64,000 bases of DNA from Volvox africanus (lineage: Eukaryota > Chlorophyta > Chlorophyceae > Chlamydomonadales > Volvocaceae). The position numbers and the translations under genes are program-made. Below the pieces are notes generated by a model. It did not search any database. It saw only the letters and a list, made by a program, of their open reading frames with translations, and was not told the origin of the DNA. The DNA lies in the NCBI GenBank assembly GCA_030268105.1, contig BSDZ01000005.1, positions 2,527,501 through 2,591,500 of the forward strand, given 5' to 3'. Below, piece by piece: positions 8,648 to 24,567 of the stretch (position 1 is the first letter of the stretch; each line of letters begins with the position of its first letter).

Positions 8648-9471
8648 TGTTGTGCTACGGTTCATTTCCCGTCGACGCGTAGGTCGACGCGATCCTATGA
8701 GTCGAAGTGCTTTTGTGATGAACGCATTACATATGAATGAATCTGCATGATATAAATGTATTCGCATACATTTATATATGCATCTGGCATGTTGTCATTA
8801 TCCATCGCGACATCGCATCATGGCAAATCCGCCTAGCATGCATGAATAACCGAAGCATTGAAGTGCGCATTATGCTCGTGCTACAAAACGATAAGTAATA
8901 TTATCTGATATAATATTACTTCATTAAAGCACACGTTGAGAGCGCCGCACTCGTCGCGATGCATGCCCTGCAACCGGATATTGTTATCCGGACCCTTGCA
9001 TCATGCGAATGCCGGAAAGGCTTATACGTTATTATGCGTAGACATCGCCTAGACGCAGTAGGGTTGTCACATCTAGGATCGGCCTCCTAATGTGAATCGT
9101 ACGGCACTGCGATGCTGCGAGTATAACAGATGCGAGGACGGCTAAGCTAGAAAAGACATTCGATACCGGAGAACACTTGTGTGTTCTGCATTACTATTGC
9201 TGTACGCTATTCTACTTAGCCCGAGCTAAGCCTTAACTTCGCTAATCACCGCCGCGTGATGATTGCTTGCTTCCGGCGCTGACGGCGATTTCGTTCATTG
9301 CATCATTCCGACCTGTAAGACCGTAAGTTATATCTCTCTTCGTTTTGAAGTCTTCCGCTGTCTTTGTTTGCTCTCGCTTGCCTTGCTGTACTTGCAAGTG
9401 CTCGCGCATCGGTGTCGATAGTCTCCAGACGTGCAGATACTCATGAGCAAACGCGAACGAGAGGTACAACA
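8648..9471 (+). repeat. 3' LTR of element A
   Basis: 824 bp, same ends and hairpins as the 5' LTR. Most differences from the 5' LTR fall at about 9149-9215, where this copy is closer to B's LTR. The 3' neighbour is the target duplication ACGGG and then element B. Confidence 0.92.
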
Positions 9472-10482
9472 ACGGGTAGCGCGGGATGAAACCCGTAGTT
9501 AAGAAAGAACGGACTTTTGCCTGTAGAGCGGTTAACAGCGTTGTTAAGCGCGAATTCTGCCGCAGTCAAATACGTATCCCAAACGAGTGGTGTGCGACCA
9601 GCATAATTGCGCAACATATCACCCAACGTGCGGTTTGTGCGTTCGGTTTGACCATCAGTCTGCGGGTGATACGCCGTACTCAGGTTGACGCGCATGCCAA
9701 CTAGTTTGCAGAGCGCTTCCCAAAACTTAGACGTGAACTGTCCACCGCGGTCCGAGATCACATTTTTGGGAATCCCGTGTAACCGAACCACATTATCGAA
9801 AAACAAACGTGCGGTTTGCTCAGCCGTGCAGGATGATGTGCATGGTGCTAGGTGAACCATCTTAGTCAGACGATCGACCATTACGAACACCGCATCGTAT
9901 CCCCCCTCAGTTTTGGGCAGCGCGACTACGAAGTCCATGGAAACACTTTCCCAAGGCGCATCCGGGACAGGCAACGGTTGCAACAACCCATGGCCCTTAC
10001 CGGACAAAGCCTTATTGCGCTGGCACAGACTGCATGTCTGGACAAGGTTCAAGGACGGATGTCGACTGAGAGCATCGGCAATATTCAATTTACCGGAAAT
10101 ATACTCCCAGGTGCAGTTGAACCTAGCTAGATATTCCATCCACCTAGCTTGACGGCGGTTCAACGTCGGAACGCTTTGCAAAAACGTTAGGGGCTTGTGG
10201 TCAGTCTTTAAAGTAAACGGGCGTCCCTCGAGGTAACAGCGCCATTCCTTTAAAGCATGCAGCACGGCCAGAAGCTCCTGTTCCCCGGTGGTGTAGCGAA
10301 TCTCCGCACCAGAAAATTTCTTACTCGTGAAGGCGATCGGTCGCCCTTCCTGTAACAATACAGCGCCGCTTCCAAATATTGAGGCATCAGACACTACCTC
10401 AACGTGAAATGGCAACGAGTAATCAGGGAATGCAAGGGTGACATCTTCGGCAACGATTCGTTTGAGCTCTTCGAATGCCCGC
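9472..10482 (-). pseudogene. Element B pol: RNase H joined to integrase core, internally deleted
   Basis: Reading on the minus strand from 10482: AFEELKRIVAEDVTLAFPDY, RNase H (SDAS, TDHKPL, ADALSR), then a direct jump from RHPSL to VQTCSLCQRN, then the integrase core (SMDFVVALPK, SDRGGQFTS, GQTERTNRT) up to FLNYGFHPALP where A was inserted. Relative to A about 110 codons between RNase H and the integrase CXXC are gone in frame, including the HH half of the zinc site. B retains CGA at the arginine codon that is TGA in A. Similarity to A ends at 10482, where a 17-base motif (CGTTTGAGCTCTTCGAA) is repeated 28 bases apart (10459-10475 and 10487-10503), a likely deletion or repair scar. Confidence 0.88.
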
Positions 10483-10492
10483 TCTTCGTTTG

Positions 10493-12132
10493 AGCTCTTC
10501 GAAGCAGTAAGACATCCTTTGCCGTACCAGCCACTCCAGTGCCGGTTGGAGCTGGTGGAACAGCTCAGCATACACCAGGCCTTGGTGCACTGGAGTTGCC
10601 AAAAGGCACTACGGTAAGATGTGATTATGCATGTGTTCACTTTAATTATTGCTGCTGCTTCGCTACCATAATAGTACGCACTTCTTAGTATGTTTGCAGA
10701 AAGTACATCACAGTTCATGCATAACCTTTGTTTTTTATTTTAGCTAGTGCAACAATAACAATGTTTTCATGCCTTTATTTCCTTGTTTACAAAATGCTTA
10801 ATTGCTACCAAACCGCAGAAAAGCGGCCGAAATGACGAGCCGCCAGGAACTCAGGATGGGCGCACTAGCAAACGCCAAAAGTAGCCCGCACATGGTGAAG
10901 ATGCATTGATGATGGTGCTGGCTACCAATGCAGCTCGCATACATCAGAAGGAGGAGATCCAGGCCGCTCGACGCCGACAGGTTAGTCCAAATAATAGTGG
11001 TAAAGAGAGTGGTTGATGGGGTGTGCAAATTTCCAGGCGCGCTTAGCAAGGTTATTGCAGGATGGGTGATGTACATTATGGATTGCATGTACAGGGATGT
11101 ACAGGTCATTAATGTCCTTTAACCTGTTTTTTCCTTTTTGTCTTTTATGTAATTGTTCCTATTTTCCTCAAACATACTTCCTTTTCATGTAGGCAAAGAG
11201 TCCACAGCCCTCTAAGGCAAGGAACTCCAGCAGGAATGCTACGAACTCAAGCAAGGCGGCAGCGAAAAAGGTACAGCTCATTAATGAATATTCATCCTGT
11301 CTTCCCATTTTAGTGAGTTGTAATTTTATGTTTCGTTCTATTCTTTTAATTTGCTGCGTGCTTTGTGGTTTGATGTGGTATACGTCGATTTGTTTTTCTC
11401 TTTTTAAATAGAAAATATAAGCTTATAATTTCTAAAATCCTATATGTATGTTAACGGTGGCCCTTGAAGGTAACAAACGACGGCGATGTGCGGCCATCCA
11501 CGAAAGTGAGACGGACAAGCGCGGGCATCAAAAGAAAGGTACAATATATTGAGGCCCGGCATTAATTACTTTTTAATTATATTTGCTATCACTACCTAGT
11601 CCCTTCACGTATTTTGGACCAGCAGGTGCCGATGGAAGACAAGTCTACGGACGGTGACGACAATAATGACAGTTATGACCACCGGCGAAAGAAGGTAAAT
11701 TTCCTGAGTTCAGCTTGTTGTCTTAATTTCCTGCTTGTATGAATGTAATATTCTAATATGTGTTGTTTCGACTGATAAAGGTCAAGAGTGCTTCGGAAGA
11801 TGTGCGATGTACACGGGCACGACGTCAACGTGGGAGCTCAGGGAGTAAGAAGAAACAGGTAAGAAAGTGTCCACATACATAGTACCTAGAAGCACTGCCC
11901 ATCCTAGACATGATTAAAAATCTCGTAACCGAAAATGATTGCTGGGTCGTGTCGGCTTAATTTACCTTTATATATATGCATGTAAATAAGTATAATTTTC
12001 CTTTTCTGAACTTTTCAGGAGTTGTTTGAGGAGGAGGTGAGCAAGGACGAGAGGAGTGAGGACGAGCAGGATGATGCCACCAGTGCGCGAGAGGACGACG
12101 ACAACAATGATAGTGAAATAGAAGACTATTAG
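10493..12132 (+). pseudogene. Host gene remnant, Lys-rich protein with acidic tail, seven phase-0 exons
   Basis: I do not recognise the family. Exon-like blocks with GT-AG borders, all in phase 0, are about 10493-10613, 10819-10980, 11193-11270, 11470-11538, 11626-11694, 11781-11858 and 12019-12132 (stop TAG). Exons 2 to 6 each end in a basic cluster (RRRQ, AAKK, KRK, RKK, KKKQ). The last exon is strongly acidic (many Glu/Asp, ends EIEDY). This composition suggests a nuclear, chromatin- or RNA-associated disordered protein; that is inference. Exon 1 runs into the edge of element B, with a stop at 10491, so the 5' end is lost. Exon 2 has an in-frame TAG at 10882-10884 although reading on both sides is coherent. 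Exons 3 to 7 are intact, so a shortened product is possible. Confidence 0.5.
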
Positions 12133-12387
12133 ATAGAACTAACATCTATCATGTTTGTTTCTAAGCTTATGTTAGAGCGGGCTGCTAAATGTGTGGTGGC
12201 AGATGAAGTTAGGATGTATGTACCTAATGATGATTGAAATGATTGGTGCATGGTACAAATGATTATTTAACTCATAAACAAAATTTGATTGGCAGGATTG
12301 GATGTGTAGAAATTTGATTGTTTCGTTGAATTAATGGGTAGTCACTCACCAATGGCTGCTTACCTGGATGCTTTCCGAATAATGAGC

Positions 12388-12392
12388 TGTAA
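12388..12392 (+). terminator. Possible polyadenylation signal TGTAA
   Basis: TGTAA, the usual poly(A) signal of chlamydomonadalean algae, lies about 255 bases after the stop at 12132. A five-base motif is weak evidence alone. Confidence 0.25.
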
Positions 12393-12639
12393 ATTATTTC
12401 CTGGAATATTTTCATCTATCAATACTGAAATCCTATTGATATTCTTCATAACAGCTACGTACATTACGACAGGATAGTATCCGTACACAAAAAATAATTC
12501 TGCAGCGGGTTGGCAAAACAGCAAACAATAACAGGAACGATAACTGAAACAGTAAAGAAATAACCAGAACGACCAAAAGTAGTTACAGTGAGCAAGAATG
12601 TGAGGCTGCCTCGTACGCAAAGCGAAAGTGGCGCGAATG

Positions 12640-13180
12640 TTGCTATCGCACGCGTAAGACCTTGCGAAAGCGTGCGAATATGTTAGTTACATGCGTATAA
12701 AACTTTTACGCAACCCACAACTGCTAGCTGTGTACACATTATTCGCAGCATACGCAAGCATGCGTTAATGCGCGTTAATGCGCGTTAGGCGTGCGTATAT
12801 TGTGCGTTAGAGAACTTTAAGTGCGTTAACTTCCATGCACGCTATGTATTTTTGCTTGCGTATGGGTCTCTAACGCTTGCGTTGCGTTAGGCCTAACGCA
12901 CACCTTAGAATCTATGTGGGTGCGTTTGACATTGCGTAAGTTCGCGTTAGGTTGCGTTAGCTAACGCAAAGTAAACGCAAACATTTTCGTTCCCTCCCAA
13001 AAAAGTTTATTTGCGATTGCGTTAGGTGCGTTAGGATTGCGTTAGCGATACACAAACAATAACGCAATGCGTTTGATTTGCGTTAGGCTTTGCGTTAGCT
13101 CGCGTTAGTTCGCGTTAAGCTTGCGTTAGGCTTGCGTTAGGGGTCCCTAACGCGAGCCTAACGCGAGCTAACGCACGAAT
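12640..13180. repeat. GCGTTAG / CTAACGC-rich repeat region
   Basis: More than twenty copies of GCGTTA or its complement TAACGC occur here at irregular spacing on both strands, often back to back so that short palindromes form (for example around 13130-13165). A diverged relative lies at 14214-14380, with matching landmarks (CCTAACGCACACCTTAG versus CCTAACACGTACCTTAG, and GAGCTAACGCACGAAT versus GAGCTAATGCACGAAT). It could be a non-autonomous transposon family with motif-rich ends, or a decayed satellite. No ORF of interest. Confidence 0.6.
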
Positions 13181-13233
13181 TCCTTGTTATAGTGACACAA
13201 GCGCGGTTTCATACACATACACATACACAAGCG

Positions 13234-13417
13234 CGGTTTCTCTCATCCCGCGTAATGGCGCATGCAGGCGCCCCAGCGGCGCTCCAAAGAAGCGTATGTT
13301 TAGAACGGGCGCGCTGGAGGACTTGCTACCGGCGATTGACGAAGTGGACGTGCACTTTGACCATGAGCTGCTTGCTGGACTTCATGGATCTGGACGAGCA
13401 ACAGGAACAGCAACAGG
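13234..13417 (+). pseudogene. Exon-like block, unknown protein
   Basis: One plus-strand frame is open and protein-like: it includes GAPKKRMFRTGALEDLLPA and AIDEVDVHFDHELLAGL and ends in a Gly/Thr/Ala stretch before a GT at 13418. It is the first of several exon-like blocks on the plus strand up to 18 kb which may belong to one gene. No family recognised; the start is not defined because the upstream frame runs into repeat DNA. Confidence 0.35.
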
Positions 13418-14213
13418 TGCGATAGAATAAGGCCTGTCCGGTATGGGCAGTTCCCGCCCGCCTGACTATCCTTCTTGCTTCGTTATTCTGCTGGGTGAAT
13501 GGTCCATGGTCGGGATGTGGCCCACGATTGTTAGTTAGTTATTACCTCCCTACTTGACGGATCAACGGGACAACGTTTACAACGCAGGAGAAGCCTTACT
13601 GAGTTTCAGCTTCTTGGTGGTTTTCATTAATGCTGTGGATCTGTGGTGTTTGCGGTTTTTGGTCGCCAAGCCCTTACATGGTCTGAATGCGCGTGTGGTT
13701 GTCTGGGGCCGTGCGTGGTCGGACAGGGTCCGGATGCAAGGGCGGTGGCGGCAGCTATCAACCCTTAGATACACGGTGGAAGCTCTCTACATCGTGTGTG
13801 GAAGGTAGAGGAGGGTGGTAGTACCCGTAATTGGGGGCCTTGCGTAGGGGCTTAAGAGTGAGGAGGGCTTCGAAGCCCTCCAGAATTCTGTTTCACCCAG
13901 CCTATGAGGAGCCAGTGGATTTATATCTTGGGAGCCTAGGAGACGAGTTCTGCGTTCATGGAGGCCCTGGAGGAAGGGTGTCAACGGGGAGCTAAGTGTG
14001 CTCAGCTCAGGTATAGGCAGGACTCGGTAAGGGCTCGGGCTATCCGTTGTGGATCATGGGATGTGGGTGGAGAGTTTGGAAAAGTTGTGGATGGTGTCTG
14101 TTTTTATAATGATTGGACTGTAGGTGAAGGATGGTTCACCCCGCCAAATAACGTCAGTCGGGTACTATAGCCGTAACGAGCTTGAACTTCAGCAAGCTAA
14201 TCCAAGTGAAGCA

Positions 14214-14380
14214 TTCGGCCTAACACGTACCTTAGGATCTAGCTGGGCACGTTAGAGCTTGCGTTGTTGCGCGTTAGACTCGTGTATCCCATACACAGTT
14301 CCTAACGCATCGCGTTTGGTTTGCATAAGAGGCTGCGTTGGATCGCCTAGCACGAGCTAATGCACGAATCCGATGTTACA
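14214..14380. repeat. Diverged second copy of the GCGTTAG-type repeat
   Basis: This shares several landmarks in the same order with 12890-13190 but is shorter and more mutated. Together the two copies bracket the exon-like block at 13.2-13.4 kb. Confidence 0.45.
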
Positions 14381-14767
14381 GCGCTTGCCTCCGTCCTCAC
14401 TGCTAACCCACTCAAATATTCTACTCGCACCAATAATTTGTTTTTCATTAAAGATATCATAAAACCACTATTTGTTTTCGCTTTCATGTGAGGACACACT
14501 CGAAGACGTCCAGAAGGAGCCCCCGTGCACAATCGGTTTGCGCTGGGCCATGCTTCCCCGGCTGTATGTTCCTTGGACTTGAATGGGAAAAACGCAAGAC
14601 AGGAGGTCATGGTCTTGCATATGCATGTCATAAAGTAGGTGGTTTAGGGGACCAGTTAGTGGGTAGCGGCGTTTGGGATGAACACGCCTTCCGGGGTGGG
14701 TGGCTGGATGTGTTGGAGATTGATTGAGGCAGTTGGGGATTGTGTACCCAGACCGACCTGGCCTCAG

Positions 14768-15425
14768 GGCCCGGGTCTGGCTGCCGGCTCCAAGGTGGTT
14801 ACCACGACGCAGCACTTTGAAATTGCCCCCACCGTACTAGCGCTGGCTGGTGAGTAGGGAGTGGGGTTAGTGGGGCGGGGCTCAGAGGGCGAGGGAGGGA
14901 GGGAGGGCATGCTAAGCCATGGACCCGTGGGTCTCAGCAATCCATGTGCTTACTAGGGTGCACCGGGAAGGATGGATGGAAGGAGTTTGGAAGCAGTTTG
15001 GGAGGAGCGAAACTTACTACTCATGTCATATCTGGTTAGGCGTCCGAGCTTGCCCTTGCCCTTGTCTTTGCCCTTATAGTAAAAACTGGTTATCTGGTTG
15101 ACTTGTTACGACAGATCAAATTGGCTCCGGGCGACCCGGATATGTTGCACCCATGTACAAATGATGCGCTCGCCCCTGCACGGATATACGGCTGCAGGTG
15201 CTTCACACCGATGGCAGCGTCTCGGATCTGTGGGATGCCATGGACGAGCAGTACGATGATATGTAGGATGCAATACCGGCCTTTTCTTTCGGCCGATGTC
15301 TGCCATATGAGGACCTGGAAAACGAATGGTCGTCTTTTCGCGGTGCGGTCAAGTGTACGACCACTACAGCTGCAGAGGAAAATCGAGCTACACCGCAGGT
15401 TCGTGAAAGTCTGGTTGCGGCTTAG
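14768..15425 (+). pseudogene. Decayed coding exons with premature TGA and TAG codons
   Basis: Exon-like block 14768-14849 follows a CAG, reads SKVVTTTQHFEIAPTVLALA and ends in phase 1 before GTGAGT. The next block starts after CAG at 15114; joined in phase 1 it reads coherently as QIGSGRPGYVAPMYK, then VLHTDGSVSDLWDAMDEQY, then AIPAFSFGRCLPYEDLENEW and on to VRESLVAA. It is interrupted by TGA at 15162-15164 and TAG at 15264-15266, with TAG at 15423-15425 either the end or a third interruption. Codons around the stops are protein-like on both sides, so I read this as a gene hit by nonsense mutations. TGA and TAG are one C-to-T step from CGA and CAG. No family recognised. Confidence 0.42.
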
Positions 15426-15519
15426 CCTAGATGTTTAGATTGCTATATTGCGCTCCTGTTCTACCGCAACGCATTTGTTTCCTCACGTGGGTTATAGTCC
15501 CTGGTTATAGTCCCTGCAG

Positions 15520-16292
15520 GACCTACCTTGATGCCTATAGCCGCGCCTTATGCTCCTCAGTCTCTCGACGGGACCATTTAGTGGCCAAACCCCACAGCCG
15601 TATGTAAACCACCACCGATCTTCAAGGAGAGACGACAGAAGTAGGAGTTCCACAGTTGCGGCAGTGCTGGCTGCCCTGGCGACGCCACCAGCGGCAGCGG
15701 CACTGCCACAACATGTTGCGCCGGTGGCGGCTCCAGGACCGTGGAAAAGTGCAAAAAGGGCTTCGCTGTGCTGCTTGTGGTCGTGCAGCTGCTACGCAGC
15801 CTCTGCTGCGGAGCCGCGACCGCCCGCTCATACGGCTATGCTAAGGCAGTTGGTGCGTTGGATTGCCCTGCCCTATGGCGGCGCCCTGCACTGCCGCGGC
15901 TCGTGGTGGGGTTGGTGCCATCTGCTGCCCCTGCTGGGGCTGCCGGCACCCCCTGGATCCATTTGGCCACCCAAGATTTCCCGCATCGGCATGCCTCCAC
16001 GCGGTGCCGCTATCTGAGCTACGATCAATTGGGTGCGACCAACCTACGGTCGTCATCTGAGCCTGGTGGCGCTTGTGGCTGCATGCCCTGCGTGGGCGGA
16101 AGGACGAAACCTAGGTGCCGCCGTTACTGTAGTTATTGCGACACACTCCCTAGCAACACATGCAACTGCGCAAATGGCTCCTGGCAGTTGCAGTAGCATC
16201 AGTCATTCAGGGGCAACAGTATCAGTATCGGCTGCGGCAGCACGGTCACAATCGTGTCGTAAACAGCGACTTGTTGGAGCACCGATTCCGTA
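15520..16292 (+). pseudogene. Ala/Pro/Ser-rich coding-like stretch with frame shifts
   Basis: After a CAG at 15517-15519 protein-like sequence shifts between frames: PTLMPIAAPYAPQSLDG in one, GQTPQPYVNHHRSSRRDD and TVAAVLAALATPPAAAALP in a second, and THATAQMAPGSCSSISHSG in a third up to a TAA near 16292. Low-complexity, alanine-rich linkers are common in volvocine proteins. The frame changes suggest small insertions or deletions in a decaying gene; chance open frames in GC-rich DNA are the alternative. Confidence 0.3.
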
Positions 16293-16430
16293 ATCGCTTA
16301 CCTGATATCGTATCTGTCCGCGGCCGCCGCTGCTGGCACAGGAGACACCGCGGTAGAGTCCGGTAAATGGTAGTGTCCTCGGGATGGTACAGCTTGTCGT
16401 TTGCATGTTCGCATCTGTCACCGTACATAG

Positions 16431-16851
16431 GGACCAAGGTTGAAGGAAACGCAGGCCATCCGGAAAATAGAGAGACTTCGGGTCTGGTAACCCTGGTTAG
16501 CCCACACCGATCTGTCTGTCACAACTACTTCGCGTCGCCTGAATCGCCGGTATGCGCCGCCAAAAAACAGTACGACGTTTGCGTTCAAGTAAGTCCTATG
16601 TCCGATCGACAGCTCTACGGGACCCTGCTCTTTTGTAGCTGTTTTGTAGCTGTTCCCGATACTGCGCAACTCGGCTGAATATGCTGTACTGTTGGGCCCC
16701 GCCGGCGGGGCTGGCGGAGCGATTGCTGATGACTGACTGGCCCCTGTCCGGTCGGGGAGAGCACAGGCCAGCTCGACGGTCATCATCCGCGCGGCGCTTT
16801 CAGCGGTTGGTGGCGGTGGAGCTGAATCAGGATCACGCGGAAGGACTTGCG
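16431..16851 (+). pseudogene. Exon-like pair of unknown gene, with a premature TGA
   Basis: Block 16431-16588 (after TACATAG, before GTAAGT) reads TKVEGNAGHPENRETSG and SVCHNYFASPESPVCAAKKQ in one open frame and ends in phase 0. Block 16650-16851 (after TTTTGTAG, before GTAAGG) continues in phase 0 as LFPILRNSAEYAVLLGPAGG, then meets TGA at 16734-16736 and goes on as LAPVRSGRAQASSTVIIRAA. The splice-site fit and coherent reading across the TGA suggest one exon with a CGA-to-TGA change. Function unknown. Confidence 0.4.
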
Positions 16852-16956
16852 GTAAGGCCCATCTATCTTGTGTGTTCGGTGTGTTAGGGCGTAGGGCCAG
16901 AGGCCTATGGCAGGAATTCCATGTTGGGTTTCGTTCCTTCTTTAACACCGTTATGT

Positions 16957-17175
16957 CTACGCACAACTTATACCCCTCAGGCATAACTGTTTTTCGAATA
17001 TTTCACCGGCATGGCTCGCTAATTCCTGAATTATTTCAACGGTGTAAATTTCACGGCAGATCCAGCTTAATATAGCTGCCTGATAACCTGAACCTGTGCC
17101 GATTTCCAAAACCTTATATTCCGGTTGCAATTCAAGTGACTCGGTCATAAACGCAAACGCGGCGCTGATGTGCAC
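16957..17175 (-). CDS. pcm: Protein-L-isoaspartate O-methyltransferase exon (partial)
   Basis: The minus strand reads VHISAAFAFMTESLELQPEY followed by VLEIGTGSGYQAAIL and IYTVEIIQELASHAGEIFEK. This is motif I and its surroundings of the SAM-dependent repair enzyme that methylates isoaspartyl residues in aged proteins; the style (AFMTESLELQP, EIGTGSGYQAAIL) is that of bacterial-type Pcm. It starts right after a CAG (acceptor at 17178-17176), so it is an exon, not an ORF with its own start. About 70 residues of a family of about 210-220 are seen; the later motifs are missing and the frame ends at TAG near 16957, or splices at GTATAAGT just before. I found no flanking exons. Its codons (TTA, ATA, AAA) are AT-richer than the neighbours', which could mean transfer from bacteria, or a remnant. 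Confidence 0.65.
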   Translation of the reverse strand: MHISAAFAFMTESLELQPEYKVLEIGTGSGYQAAILSWICREIYTVEIIQELASHAGEIFEKQLCLRGISCA

Positions 17176-17569
17176 CTGGGATGCTTTCCGCTTTTCGTCA
17201 CCATCGCCTCGCCCGCACCAGGCAGCAGCTCACAAGAGCCGAGTGTGCCCCTAGCCCCATTCCCGGCAGAACCTAGCAACGCCGCTGTTGAAAGCCGCAG
17301 TGACACACACACACGCGACACGTCATGGGAAGCAAACCCGCATCCTGTAAGCGGAAGGGACCTGCACCTAGCTAACTTTACTTCGTCTGATATTGGACTT
17401 TTAAGGCTGATAATGTCTGTCACAGAGTACAAAGCGAAACGCATCATCCCTCCAAAGTTAACGTTGGCATTTTGCCCACGCGCTTTTTAAGTCGCAAGCT
17501 GGGGATGAAGTTTATAAGATTAGCAGCTATCTGAGGAGATACAGCAGTCTGCCGCGTCTGGATTTGCAG

Positions 17570-17988
17570 GGGTGATCCCCTTCTTCATTATCGCCCAGCG
17601 CGGAGAAGGACTAGGAAACGTTACGACGGTCGGTCTCGACACCGATTGCAATTTTCATGCCCGGATCAAACAACTTGAGGGCGACATGGCACACGAAGAG
17701 GTGAGCAAGCAAAGTTGTACTTCATTTTCCCAGCCAGCCAGTTTATTTGGTGGATGCTGATTTGGTTGCGTATGTTAGGCTAAATAATTTAGGCTAAATA
17801 ACAGTGAGGCTTCCCTCGCTCCTGCCTGGCCTAGGCGGTAGAAGCTCTCAAACTTTTAACATTTACAGCTAGTGCTGCTGCCTCTGGAGGCCGAGAAACA
17901 CGTGCATAACCTGTGTGGAAAGGCCACACATGCCACAAAGGCTGATCGAGTACTGTTCAAGCTTCATGTATTCAGAGGTAAAGACTAA
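17570..17988 (+). CDS. Two 3'-terminal exons of an unknown plus-strand gene
   Basis: Exon 17570-17700 follows GATTTGCAG and ends before GTGAGC; it reads VIPFFIIAQRGEGLGNVTT, then DTDCNFHARIKQLEGDMAHE. Exon 2 starts at 17869 after TTTACAG in phase 0 and reads LVLLPLEAEKHVHNLCGKAT and KADRVLFKLHVFR; it either splices at GTAAAG (17978) or ends at TAA 17986-17988. The charged, helix-prone sequence suggests a coiled-coil protein. No stops interrupt these two exons, unlike the exon-like blocks upstream. It converges on the 3' end of RPT6, whose stop is 459 bp further on. Confidence 0.45.
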
Positions 17989-18302
17989 AGACTTCAGCAC
18001 TTCATCCCAGCCAAACTCTGCGACGGCTGCTGTTTAGTACCACAACCCGGCCTGAAGAAGTTCCACAATCGGATGCACATATGTGCTCCAGAACCCATCT
18101 TTTTTACAAAGCCGACGCCGAGACGTCCACCAAGGAACTCTACTTGAGCACAAGTCGATTTGCGGGTGCTGTGCGTTAACTGAGCCCCCACCCTAAATCA
18201 TACATCTCGTATACGTCATACCAAGGCAAAGCCGTGACAGAACAGAACTGTTGCACGACTGCTGTTATCGACGCAATCGAGTCACCCAATTACGGAGCCC
18301 CC

Positions 18303-18307
18303 TTACA
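18303..18307 (-). terminator. Possible polyadenylation signal TGTAA of RPT6
   Basis: TTACA on the plus strand is TGTAA on the RPT6 strand, about 140 bases after its TAA stop. Further TGTAA motifs lie beyond. Confidence 0.35.
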
Positions 18308-18446
18308 CCTTACCAACCTGCACGCTGCCAACACGGCCGTCAACTTCACCAGCCTCACCCCAAAGCGTGCGAACTATATGGACGCTCCGCCGTAATGCAT
18401 GCCTCTCGGGGCCAGTTTCCTGGTAGGGGAGGCACCGACCTAGCTT

Positions 18447-24567
<6,121 letters not shown>

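Larger units (their letters stand above)
2001..9471 (+). mobile_element. Ty3/gypsy chromovirus-type LTR retrotransposon A, near complete
   Basis: This 7471-bp element is bounded by LTRs of 823 and 824 bp with TG...CA ends and flanked by a 5-bp duplication. The internal order is primer-binding site, leader, gag, extra domain, protease, RT, RNase H, integrase, chromodomain and polypurine tract. The RT-RNaseH-IN order and C-terminal chromodomain place it in the Ty3/gypsy chromovirus lineage. Gag and pol share one frame but are separated by a TAG at 4523, and pol is cut by a TGA at 6638, so this copy probably cannot move on its own. The two LTRs differ at roughly 15 positions, most of them in one block of about 70 bp, so the insertion is not brand new. 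Confidence 0.95.
495..10482 (-). mobile_element. Ty3/gypsy element B, truncated and split by element A
   Basis: Element B runs on the minus strand. Its 5' part (RNase H and part of integrase) lies at 10482-9472, its 3' part (integrase C-terminus, chromodomain) at 2000-1309 and its 3' LTR at 1308-495. Element A sits between the two halves. The B halves match A's pol at the same positions and meet exactly at A's target duplication. B lacks 5' LTR, gag, protease and RT: similarity to A stops at 10482, inside the region just after RT. It also lacks about 110 codons between RNase H and the integrase CXXC, removing the two zinc-binding His. B is therefore dead. Confidence 0.85.

Noticed and set aside
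4523..16736. Reassigned genetic code with TAG (or TGA) as a sense codon
   Set aside because: The 13-exon RPT6 gene and the chorismate-lyase-like gene contain no in-frame TAG or TGA and end in TAA, element A's pol ends at TGA, and one TGA is shown by element B to be a mutation.
17170..17490. 106-codon plus-strand ORF opposite the isoaspartyl methyltransferase exon
   Set aside because: No recognisable motif and no exon borders; composition is that of a chance frame.
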